A stretch of 23,709 nucleotides of DNA from Gemelliphila asaccharolytica. Lineage in GTDB: Bacteria; Bacillota; Bacilli; Staphylococcales; Gemellaceae. Of this stretch, positions 15,856-22,229 are shown in pieces. Numbering within the stretch: the stretch's first letter is position 1; each line of letters begins with the position of its first letter. The notes below the pieces were generated by a model, which had not been told where the DNA came from, ran no database searches, and saw only the letters and a list, made by a program, of their open reading frames with translations. The position numbers and the translations under genes are program-made. The stretch spans positions 1-23,709 of the forward strand of contig NZ_KQ959874.1 of assembly GCF_001553005.1 (NCBI RefSeq), in the 5' to 3' direction.

Positions 15856-16032
15856 TTGAATGAAGAAACTAAGATTTTTTCATCAGTTTTTTTACTCTTT
15901 GTTATAAAATCTATTGCTAAATTTAGAGTTGATTTTATAGGATGTATTTTTGTAATTGCTATATTAATCACCAGTTCCTTCTTTTGTTTTTATAAAGGTT
16001 TTAGAGAATGGAGATATTATAGAAGAATTTAA
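15856..16032 (+). CDS. Possible small membrane protein or gene relic
   Basis: A TTG-initiated frame of 58 residues contains two hydrophobic stretches around a short basic loop (FSSVFLLFVIKSIAKFRVDF, then IFVIAILITSSFFCFY) and a basic tail (REWRYYRRI). No ribosome site is visible, so this may be the remains of a larger gene. Downstream, 16067-16155 reads VVDIIDKDGTVHLYNLTF in another frame, a second unrecognised relic. Confidence 0.25.
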   Translation: MNEETKIFSSVFLLFVIKSIAKFRVDFIGCIFVIAILITSSFFCFYKGFREWRYYRRI

Positions 16033-16150
16033 CAGACCAGTATTTGTAATTATTGTTAAATAAAGTTGTGGTGGATATAATTGACAAAGACGGAACAGTC
16101 CATCTATATAACTTAACATTCTATTTCAAAAAAGGAATTAAAGATAATTT

Positions 16151-16290
16151 AAAGTTAATTATTTGTCTTAAATTGAGGTTTTAAAATGAGTATTACGTAT
16201 AAAATTACATCGAATATAATAAAATTTTTAAATGTCAAAAAAATGTTTTTAAAGAACAAAGAAGAGATGCTTGAGTATGCAAAGGGAAAA
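16151..16290 (+). repeat. Dispersed repeat B, copy 2
   Basis: Near-identical copy of 5327-5460: leader plus the first 33 or so codons of the hydrolase gene. Homology stops abruptly after GAGTATGCAAA. Confidence 0.85.
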
Positions 16291-16299
16291 AAGTGCTGA
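16186..16299 (+). pseudogene. Truncated 5' copy of the hydrolase gene
   Basis: Thirty-seven codons, of which the first 33 are the same as those of the gene at 5363 (MSITYKITSNIIKFLNVKKM onward). It then runs into unrelated sequence and a TGA. The catalytic parts are absent. The start region and ribosome site were kept, so a short useless peptide could still be made. Confidence 0.85.
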
Positions 16300-16440
16300 T
16301 ATTTTAAAGGAAAGAAAAAGTGATATAGCAACTGTTAGAATCTTTTTTTATATTTAGATTAGTAACTTGTTGAGCTAAAATAGAAAATATTACAAGGCAA
16401 AATGATGGCGTATTGGCAAACTATTGATTTGTTTTTTTGA

Positions 16441-16468
16441 TTGTAATATACTTATTTTTAGATATAAT
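16441..16468 (+). promoter_or_regulatory. Promoter of the DUF4097-type gene
   Basis: TTGTAA (16441-16446), 16-bp spacer, TATAAT (16463-16468). It places the transcript start near 16475 and thus supports the GTG at 16506 rather than any upstream start. Confidence 0.55.
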
Positions 16469-16505
16469 TAAAATAAATCACTTAGTTAATAAGGGAGGTA
16501 GTCAA

Positions 16506-17108
16506 GTGGTAAATAGTAGAACATTTGTAGCAAAAACTAAAGACATTAGTTTAACTGTGAGAAGAGATGATTATTTTAGTATTAGTTATATAAACTGCGA
16601 AAAAAATATATTAAAGATTGAAGAAAATCAAGACGGTATAAAAATTTTTCAAACAGAAAAAGTGTCAGCTTTAAACTGGTTTAGATGGCTAACTAAAGGT
16701 ATTCCCGAAGTTATTGTTACGTTGCCAGAAAATATTGATGTTTGCGAGATTGACGCTGAATCAAATCAAGTATTAGTAACAGACATTAAAATTGATAAGG
16801 TTTATGCAGAGGTACATAATGGCAAGGTAGAAGCAAGAAATGTTAAGGCTAATGATATTTTTTTGAAGTGTTTTAATGGATCTGCTGTAGTAAAAAATGT
16901 AGAAGTAGATAATATATGTATGGTTGATACATTAAATGGTATTAGTGTTTTAGAAGGAACAATTTCAAAAGATGCAAGTATTGAAGTAGCTTGTGAGAAT
17001 GGCATTGTCGAAGTTTCTGATGGAAATAAAGCTAATCTTAGTTATAAAAAAGAAGGATGTGCTCACTACGTCGTACATTGTTTGAATGGTAAAGCTGTTG
17101 TTAGGTAA
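16506..17108 (+). CDS. DUF4097-type beta-repeat protein
   Basis: About 200 residues from the GTG at 16506, preceded by AAGGGAGGT. An in-frame start at 16437 falls in the promoter. The sequence is a series of short beta strands of about 20 residues each (VTDIKIDKVYAEVHNGKVEA, then NVKANDIFLKCFNGSAVVKN), the parallel beta-helix-like pattern of DUF4097 proteins such as LiaG and YvlB. Those proteins are usually linked to cell-envelope stress modules with a membrane partner. Here there is no signal peptide, no membrane helix and no neighbouring two-component system, so it is an orphan cytosolic member. Function unknown. Confidence 0.65.
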   Translation: MVNSRTFVAKTKDISLTVRRDDYFSISYINCEKNILKIEENQDGIKIFQTEKVSALNWFRWLTKGIPEVIVTLPENIDVCEIDAESNQVLVTDIKIDKVYAEVHNGKVEARNVKANDIFLKCFNGSAVVKNVEVDNICMVDTLNGISVLEGTISKDASIEVACENGIVEVSDGNKANLSYKKEGCAHYVVHCLNGKAVVR

Positions 17109-17693
17109 TAAGATTGGGTTCTATTATGTTCAGTATTATCACCAATTATACTAGACAGATTATTAATGACTTAGATATTGACATGACAGTAATATTTAAC
17201 TGCAATGATGAAATTAGAGAAATTTATTTATTAAATTAAGAATTAGTGAAGTTGTAGATTGTTAAAGATTATTGTATAAAAATGTAATCAAACAACTGAG
17301 TTTATTAAGTTTTTAATAGGAATTTTATTACACATTCTATGTATATAAATTCAGCTGTCAAGATAAATAAAACATTTTAACTATAGGATTTTTCTATTGT
17401 TAAAAAGTGTATATACTATTTATTTTCTGCACTCCAAAAAAGTTTAGATTTATTATCTGTGTTTTCAATCTATGTCGGAGCTACAGTTTCAATGTTATAA
17501 GTGTAATTGGTGGATGTAAATTATTATCGTATATATCAAGAATTTTAATGAATTGTAGTTAAAATCTTTGTGAATCACTAACTTTAAATGATTTTTATGT
17601 ATTTTGAGAGAGGTTTTCATGTTAAAATTTCTATTTTTATGTATAATTTTTATGTATAATAAATAGAAATCTATACAATGAGGGAGATAAAAT
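17109..17693. other. Gene-poor stretch with a small relic and a repeat-rich promoter
   Basis: A frame at 17126-17239 reads MFSIITNYTRQIINDLDIDM and 17 more residues. It lacks a ribosome site and is probably a relic. The remaining sequence to 17620 is AT-rich with many stops on both strands. The last 75 bp hold the control region of the next gene. Confidence 0.4.
17627..17670. promoter_or_regulatory. Inverted and direct repeats at the GIY-YIG gene promoter
   Basis: ATTTCTATTT (17627-17636) and AAATAGAAAT (17661-17670) are perfect 10-bp inverted repeats. Between them TATGTATAAT occurs twice (17638-17647 and 17651-17660), offering two alternative -10 boxes. The layout resembles an operator covering the promoter; the binding protein is unknown. 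Confidence 0.5.
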
Positions 17694-18581
17694 ATGAAAA
17701 ATAGTAAAAATTTTAATATATTTTTGATTGATGGCGAGGTAACAGGCAGGATTAAATGTACATTACCAAGCTGGAGTGGATTAGCATATAAAATTCCTAG
17801 AACTTATTTAGATAAATGTAAAGATAGGGAACATTTAAAGCAGAGTGGTGTTTATTTTTTATTTGGTAAAAATAATACTGATGAAGATGCGGTTTATATT
17901 GGACAAGCTGGCATTAGAAAAAGCGGTGGAGGTGTTTTGTTCAGAGTTGCCGAACATCTGAAAGATGATTTTTATTTTAGCGAAGCTGTTATATTTACTA
18001 CGAGTGATAATTCTTGGGGTCCAACGGAAATAAGCTATCTTGAAAATAAATTTACTAATCTTGCTATTATTACAGAACGGTATAAGGTTGAAAATAATAA
18101 CGATCCTAATCCTGGGAATGTAACAGAAGAAAAGGAAGCTGAATTGGAAGTTTATGTTGAACAGTTTAAGATGATGTTAGGTGTATTAGGATATAAGATT
18201 TTTGTACCGTTAGTAAGAACAATGGAATCAGTAGTTGAACAATATGATGATGAATTAATCTTAAGTCTTTCTAGGAAAATCAAAAGGTCAAAAAGAGCTA
18301 TTGAAGCACAGTGCAAAAGAACAGATGAAGGTTTTGTTGTTTTGGCAGGTAGTCAGATAGAAGAAACAGATTCCAAAGCTATACCAGAAACAATAAAAGA
18401 ACTCAGGGAGCGTTGTAAACAAAATAATGAGATAAAAGATGGCATATTAACTAGAAATTATCTATTTAGAAGTCCTTCTTATGCCGCTGCATTCGTTTTA
18501 GGAATGACTACCAATGGTAGAACAGACTGGAAAACAGAAGATGGGATAATGCTTAAAACGCTAGAGGAGATAACAACCTAA
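17694..18581 (+). CDS. GIY-YIG nuclease family protein with DUF4357 domain
   Basis: 295 residues. The N-terminal GIY-YIG domain has GVYFLFG at residues 52-58 and AVYIGQAG at 66-73, then an arginine in LFRVAEHL (about 82-89) and a catalytic-type glutamate in SYLENKF (E117). A helical middle leads to a C-terminal DUF4357-like region: EGFVVLAGSQIEE, IKDGILTRNYLFRSPSYAAA, NGRTDWKTEDG. This domain pair is common in accessory islands and near restriction or phage-defence genes, but no methylase or helicase is adjacent here. It is expected to cut or bind DNA; the target is unknown. GAGGGAG lies before the ATG. It stands alone in the transcription unit. Confidence 0.85.
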   Translation: MKNSKNFNIFLIDGEVTGRIKCTLPSWSGLAYKIPRTYLDKCKDREHLKQSGVYFLFGKNNTDEDAVYIGQAGIRKSGGGVLFRVAEHLKDDFYFSEAVIFTTSDNSWGPTEISYLENKFTNLAIITERYKVENNNDPNPGNVTEEKEAELEVYVEQFKMMLGVLGYKIFVPLVRTMESVVEQYDDELILSLSRKIKRSKRAIEAQCKRTDEGFVVLAGSQIEETDSKAIPETIKELRERCKQNNEIKDGILTRNYLFRSPSYAAAFVLGMTTNGRTDWKTEDGIMLKTLEEITT

Positions 18582-18827
18582 TAAAAAAACTAAAATTTCA
18601 TCTTCTTCCTCCATTTTATCCTTGATTTTGATTTTCAGGTTAAATAAAGTTTTATATTTTTTTAAATACTTATTAGATTGATTTATTTAATTAGTTTTTA
18701 TACTTTATTATAATATTTTTAAATTATTTTAGTTTTATTTAACGTTATTTGTTATTTATTTGATTTTTATGTTCTTTGTAGAAGTTATTGAATTTTCTTA
18801 AATTGTTGGTATTGGTATTTAAAATTA
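18582..18827. other. AT-rich leader region before the mini-peptide pair
   Basis: No gene with a ribosome site on either strand. TATAAT at 18709-18714 with a weak TTTAAT 17 bp upstream could start a transcript with a leader of over 100 nt before the first mini-peptide. The TATAAT overlaps its own reverse complement (ATTATAAT), so divergent initiation is possible. Confidence 0.4.
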
Positions 18828-18926
18828 ATGAACCTTTTAAAAATATATTTAAAAGCAAAAATAAAAAGCCTAACTAAATTAATATTTAAGCTTATAATAA
18901 AAATCTTTAAAGGTGAACCCCTTTAA
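18828..18926 (+). CDS. Cationic amphipathic mini-peptide 1 (32 residues)
   Basis: Begins MNLLKIYLKAKIKSLTKL. It has eight lysines, one acidic residue, and Ile/Leu/Phe in between; lysines at 5, 9, 13, 17, 21, 25 and 28 recur every three to four residues, giving a helix with one lysine face. It is homologous to mini-peptide 2: 19 of the first 23 residues are identical, and several codons differ only by silent changes, which suggests the peptide sequence is selected. No Shine-Dalgarno is visible and there is no leader or signal sequence. Its stop codon lies in the hairpin at 18918-18935. Candidates are a leaderless bacteriocin, a phenol-soluble-modulin-like lysin or a type I toxin. I know no named family with this sequence. 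Confidence 0.55.
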   Translation: MNLLKIYLKAKIKSLTKLIFKLIIKIFKGEPL

Positions 18927-18935
18927 AGAAAGGGG
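18918..18935 (+). promoter_or_regulatory. Hairpin joining peptide 1 stop and peptide 2 ribosome site
   Basis: CCCCTTT (18918-18924) and AAAGGGG (18929-18935) form a perfect 7-bp stem with an AAAG loop. The 3' arm is the Shine-Dalgarno of the frame starting at 18944, and the 5' arm is the end of peptide 1. Translating ribosomes reaching the end of peptide 1 would open it. It could instead act as a weak terminator, since T-rich sequence follows about 20 bases later. Confidence 0.6.
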
Positions 18936-18943
18936 CTGAAAAA

Positions 18944-19105
18944 ATGGAAAGTTTTTTATTTTTATTTTTATTACTTTTAAAATATCAAAAAGAAGTAATT
19001 ATTTATCTAAAAATAATGAACCTTTTAAATATATTTTTAAAAGCAAAAATAAAAAGCCTAGCAAAATTAATTGCTAAGCTAATAAAATTTTTCAAGGGCG
19101 ATTAA
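18944..19105 (+). CDS. Mini-peptide 2, 53-residue form with nested 29-residue form
   Basis: The ATG at 18944 has a good ribosome site (AAAGGGG, 8 nt). Its frame starts with a hydrophobic run (MESFLFLFLLLLKYQKEVII) and continues in frame into the homologue of peptide 1, which begins at an internal ATG (19016): MNLLNIFLKAKIKSLAKL and 11 further residues. The 29-residue form has seven lysines, at 9, 11, 13, 17, 21, 24 and 27, and one acid. The internal ATG has no ribosome site, so either the long form is made, with the extra segment acting as membrane anchor or leader, or coupling allows internal starts. The upstream DNA of the two copies is alike only for about 20 bases. Function unproven; same candidates as peptide 1. 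Confidence 0.55.
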   Translation: MESFLFLFLLLLKYQKEVIIYLKIMNLLNIFLKAKIKSLAKLIAKLIKFFKGD

Positions 19106-19111
19106 TCGCCC
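19096..19111 (+). terminator. Palindromic hairpin at the end of mini-peptide 2
   Basis: GGGCGATT and AATCGCCC form a perfect 16-base palindrome covering the stop codon. No long T-run follows on either side, so it may be an RNA 3'-end stabiliser or weak terminator. On the minus strand it follows a TATAAT-like box (about 19130). Confidence 0.5.
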
Positions 19112-19253
19112 TACGCCTTTAAAAATATTATAACATATATGAATAAAAAAAGAAAGGGGAAAATAAAAAATAATATATTAAATATATATGTAATAAAAAA
19201 ATAAAAGATTATAAAATAAAAAAGGACGATAAGAAATAAAAACTATAAAAGAA
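19112..19253. other. A-rich spacer without genes
   Basis: Only very short frames without ribosome sites occur (for example a 22-codon Lys/Asn frame at 19139). It separates the mini-peptide locus from the riboswitch promoter. Confidence 0.4.
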
Positions 19254-19282
19254 TTGAAAAAATTTTGTAATTATTGTATAAT
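19254..19282 (+). promoter_or_regulatory. Promoter of the riboswitch-terC unit
   Basis: TTGAAA (19254-19259), 17-bp spacer, TATAAT (19277-19282). Transcription would begin about 15 nt before the riboswitch aptamer. Confidence 0.85.
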
Positions 19283-19303
19283 AATAGAGTAAATTATTTG
19301 TTA

Positions 19304-19398
19304 TACAAAGGGGAGTAACTTGACTCTTGTGGAGTTTCTAATATCGTCATTACGTAGTATTAACACTACCGTTATTAGAGGTAACTATGTTATTTAGT
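19304..19398 (+). ncRNA. yybP-ykoY manganese riboswitch
   Basis: The conserved features of this RNA are present in order. AAAGGGGAGTAAC starts the aptamer. ATCGTCATTACG forms the first Mn2+-binding internal loop, and CTACCGTTATTAGAGG is the matching second side. The class senses Mn2+ and normally turns on metal exporters, especially TerC-family genes, exactly as here. A terminator follows directly, so metal binding is expected to prevent termination. Confidence 0.92.
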
Positions 19399-19438
19399 AA
19401 GACCTTTGCTTTTATAAAGAAAAAGCGAAGGTCTTTTT
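19399..19438 (+). terminator. Expression-platform terminator of the riboswitch
   Basis: AAGACCTT-TGCTTTT pairs with AAAAGCG-AAGGTCTT, followed by a T-run. It lies between the aptamer and terC, so it is the switch element rather than a gene end. Confidence 0.9.
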
Positions 19439-19478
19439 ATTATATAATCAAATTGCTTTAAATAAGAAAGGATAAAAA

Positions 19479-20255
19479 ATGGATATACAAATTTTAATAC
19501 AGTATGGAATAGTTTTACTTAGTCTTATATTGTTAGAAGGATTATTATCTGCAGACAACGCAATAGTTTTAGCCATAATGGTAAGACATTTAGAAATAAA
19601 AAAACAAAAAAAAGCACTTCTATATGGTTTAGTTGGAGCACTTTTTTTTAGAGTCATAGCAATATTTTTAATAACAACATTAGCAAAATACTGGGAAATA
19701 CAAATTATAGGGGGTATTTATCTTTTATACATGTCAATAACCCATATTCGAGATTTTTATAAAAAATTAAAAAGTAAAAATATTAAAAATATAAAAGAAA
19801 GAAAGAATAAAAGTGGTTTTTTAATGACGATAGTAAAAGTAGAATTAACAGACATTGCTTTTGCTATTGATTCAATTCTTGCATCTGTAGCTATAGCTAT
19901 TACTTTACCCCATTTATCTGAAACTGAAATAGGAAATATAAACTTAGGACAGTTTGCTGTTATGGTACTTGGTGGAATGATAGGGGTTGTAATTATGAGA
20001 TTTGCAGCTAATTTATTTATAAGAATTCTTGATAGAAAACCGGGATTAGAGCTATCAGCATTTTTAATAGTTGCATGGGTAGGAGTAAAATTATTTATAA
20101 TATCTTTTGCACATGAAAATTTAGCTTTAATACCAAAAGAATTTCCACATTCTATAACGTGGAATGTTATATTTTGGACTGTTTTGATTTTTATTTTAAT
20201 AATAGGATATTTTTGTTCTGAAAGTTTGAATAAAAAAATACAAAATAAAATATAA
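19479..20255 (+). CDS. TerC-family membrane protein, Mn2+ exporter (YkoY/MeeY-like)
   Basis: 258 residues with about seven membrane helices. The two family motifs are present: LLEGLLSADNAIVLAIM (residues about 18-34, with Glu20 and Asp26) and VELTDIAFAIDSILAS in the middle. Their acidic residues sit inside the membrane and are thought to bind the metal. Bacterial members under a yybP-ykoY riboswitch export manganese, in Bacillus also to supply extracellular metalloenzymes. The AAGAAAGGA ribosome site lies before the ATG. It is a single gene under the Mn2+ riboswitch immediately upstream, so rising Mn2+ should induce it. Confidence 0.9.
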   Translation: MDIQILIQYGIVLLSLILLEGLLSADNAIVLAIMVRHLEIKKQKKALLYGLVGALFFRVIAIFLITTLAKYWEIQIIGGIYLLYMSITHIRDFYKKLKSKNIKNIKERKNKSGFLMTIVKVELTDIAFAIDSILASVAIAITLPHLSETEIGNINLGQFAVMVLGGMIGVVIMRFAANLFIRILDRKPGLELSAFLIVAWVGVKLFIISFAHENLALIPKEFPHSITWNVIFWTVLIFILIIGYFCSESLNKKIQNKI

Positions 20256-20369
20256 AAAATATAGAAAAAACAATATAGATTTTTAATAAAATACTTATAT
20301 ATTAATATAATTGATAAACTTTTAATTTGAATAAACTGATAAAAAAGAAATAAATTATAATATTGAAAT

Positions 20370-20407
20370 CCTCAAAAGAGTAAGTTTTAAGACTAACTTT
20401 TAGGGGG
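20370..20407 (+). terminator. Probable terminator between terC and mraZ
   Basis: CCTC-AAAAG pairs with CTTTT-A-GGGG around an inner AGT...ACT stem. The following sequence is T-rich (TTTCTTTATATTTATAG) but without a clean T-run. Confidence 0.5.
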
Positions 20408-20462
20408 TTTCTTTATATTTATAGCTCTTTTTTATTTTTTTAAAAAAAAAATCTAATTATAG

Positions 20463-20486
20463 TGGAAAAAAGTGGGTATATATGGT
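20463..20486 (+). promoter_or_regulatory. Putative MraZ-binding repeats
   Basis: TGGA (20463), TGGG (20473) and TGGT (20483) occur with an exact 10-bp period, 29-52 bp before the mraZ start. MraZ binds TGG-type direct repeats spaced by one helical turn upstream of its own gene in other bacteria, so autorepression of the cluster is likely. Confidence 0.6.
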
Positions 20487-20514
20487 AAATTATATATAAA
20501 AGGTGGTGATATAT

Positions 20515-20946
20515 ATGTTTATTGGTCAATATAATAATAAAATGGACTCTAAGGGGCGTTTAAGTATGCCTATAAAATTTAGAGAATTTTTAGGGAATAA
20601 ATTTATTATTACAAGAGGGCTAGATTGCTGTTTATTTGGTTATACAATAGAAGAATGGCAAAAAATAGAAAATAAAATAAAATCACTACCTGTAACAAAA
20701 AAAAATGCTCGTTCATTTCAACGTTTCTTCTTTTCTGGAGCAGTTGAAGTTGAAACTGATAAGCAAGGGCGAATAAACATACCTAATTCACTGATAGAAC
20801 ACGCTAATTTAAAAAAAGAATGCATTGTAAATGGTGTTTCTAATAGAATAGAAATATGGAACAAAGATATATGGGAAAAACAAATGGAAGAAAGTATTAA
20901 CACTTTTGAAAAAATAGCTGAAGACTTAGAAGATTTTGATTTTTAG
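20515..20946 (+). CDS. mraZ: Transcriptional regulator MraZ
   Basis: 143 residues from the ATG at 20515; upstream in-frame GTGs at 20503 and 20506 are part of the ribosome site AAGGTGGTG. The protein has the duplicated AbrB-like swapped-hairpin folds: [16 protein letters not shown] near residue 11 and [15 protein letters not shown] near residue 82. MraZ forms ring oligomers that bind repeats upstream of its own gene and control the division and cell-wall cluster. Length is normal for the family. It is the first gene of the cluster and rsmH follows 11 bp later. Confidence 0.96.
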   Translation: MFIGQYNNKMDSKGRLSMPIKFREFLGNKFIITRGLDCCLFGYTIEEWQKIENKIKSLPVTKKNARSFQRFFFSGAVEVETDKQGRINIPNSLIEHANLKKECIVNGVSNRIEIWNKDIWEKQMEESINTFEKIAEDLEDFDF

Positions 20947-20957
20947 AGAGGTTTTTA

Positions 20958-21890
20958 ATGTTTAAACATTATAGTGTATTGTTAGATGAATCAGTAAATG
21001 GACTTAATATAAAAGAGAATGGAATATATGTAGATTGCACTTTAGGAGGTGCAGGTCACAGTATAGAAATATTAAAAAGATTAAAAAACGGTAAATTATT
21101 TGCTTTTGATCAAGATAGTACAGCGATAGAAAATGCTTATATAAAGCTTGAAAAATATAAAGAAAACGTAACATTAATAAAATCTAATTTCAAAAATATA
21201 AAAAAGGAATTAGAAAAATTAGATGTAAAAAAAGTAGATGGGATAATATATGATTTAGGAGTATCGTCACCACAGTTTGATGTAGCAGATAGAGGATTCA
21301 GTTATAGATATGATGGCAAATTAGACATGAGAATGGATCAAGAAAATACTTTAACAGCATATAATGTAGTCAATAATTATAGTTATAATGATCTAGTTAA
21401 TATATTTTATAAATATGGTGAGGAAAAATTTGCTAAAAAAATAGCAAGAAATATAGAAAAAGAAAGAGAACTGAAACCAATAGAAACGACATTAGAACTT
21501 GTAGAAATAATAAAAAAATCACTACCACAGTCAGTTAAAAGAAAAAGTAAACATCCAGCGAAAAAAGTTTTTCAGGCTATAAGAATAGAAGTTAATGATG
21601 AATTAAAATCGTTTCAACAGTCACTAGAACAAGCTATAGAAATGCTAAATGTTGGGGGAAGAATATCAGTTATAACATTTCATTCACTAGAAGACAGGAT
21701 ATGTAAGCAAACATTTAATTTATATTCAAAACCTAAAGACATACCTAAAAATATACCTATATTACCAGGTGAAATAAAGCTTGAATTAAAAAATATAACT
21801 AGAAAACCAATTCTTCCTAAAGAGGAAGAGTTAGAAGAAAATAGTAGATCAAGAAGTGCAAAATTAAGAATAGCAGAAAAACAAATTTAA
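20958..21890 (+). CDS. rsmH: 16S rRNA (cytosine(1402)-N(4))-methyltransferase RsmH
   Basis: 310 residues, normal for RsmH (MraW), which methylates N4 of C1402 in the ribosomal P site using SAM. The start [13 protein letters not shown] and [11 protein letters not shown] (SAM loop, residues about 26-36) are typical. [11 protein letters not shown] and [15 protein letters not shown] form the catalytic region, [18 protein letters not shown] follows near residue 237, and the tail [14 protein letters not shown] is complete. The ATG has AGAGAGG upstream. In the cluster it follows mraZ and precedes ftsL by 12 bp. Confidence 0.97.
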   Translation: MFKHYSVLLDESVNGLNIKENGIYVDCTLGGAGHSIEILKRLKNGKLFAFDQDSTAIENAYIKLEKYKENVTLIKSNFKNIKKELEKLDVKKVDGIIYDLGVSSPQFDVADRGFSYRYDGKLDMRMDQENTLTAYNVVNNYSYNDLVNIFYKYGEEKFAKKIARNIEKERELKPIETTLELVEIIKKSLPQSVKRKSKHPAKKVFQAIRIEVNDELKSFQQSLEQAIEMLNVGGRISVITFHSLEDRICKQTFNLYSKPKDIPKNIPILPGEIKLELKNITRKPILPKEEELEENSRSRSAKLRIAEKQI

Positions 21891-21902
21891 AAGGGGAATA
21901 AA

Positions 21903-22229
21903 GTGGCAACTTTAAAAGTATATAGTAGAGAATATGGAATAAAAAAAATAGAAGAAAAAGTAACGTTAACAAAACCTGAAATAGCAATATATATAGCTTT
22001 TCCTTTGTTTGTAATATTATCAATATATATAATGTTGAGTTATGATGGTGAAATTTATTCTTTAAAAAATAATGAGTTGAAAAATGACAATAAGATTAGT
22101 AAAATAGAAAGTACAAATGAAGAACAACGTGTTATAATAAATGAATTATCTTCTTATGAAAGGATAAAAAAAATATCTGAATCATTAGGGATGGACTCAC
22201 ATAAAGATAATGTAAAGGTAGTGAGATAA
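21903..22229 (+). CDS. ftsL: Cell division protein FtsL
   Basis: 108 residues from a GTG start with AAGGGG upstream. The layout is that of FtsL: a short cytoplasmic N-terminus, one membrane helix (about residues 26-46), and an outer helix with Leu/Ile heptads (NNELKNDNKISKIESTNEEQ) that pairs with DivIC/FtsB. The sequence itself is poorly conserved, as usual, so the call rests on topology, size and position between rsmH and a division PBP. Confidence 0.85.
   Translation: MATLKVYSREYGIKKIEEKVTLTKPEIAIYIAFPLFVILSIYIMLSYDGEIYSLKNNELKNDNKISKIESTNEEQRVIINELSSYERIKKISESLGMDSHKDNVKVVR

Noticed and set aside
18828..19111. CRISPR-like or tandem-repeat array
   Set aside because: There are only two units, and their similarity follows codon structure with silent changes, which fits duplicated genes rather than repeats with spacers.
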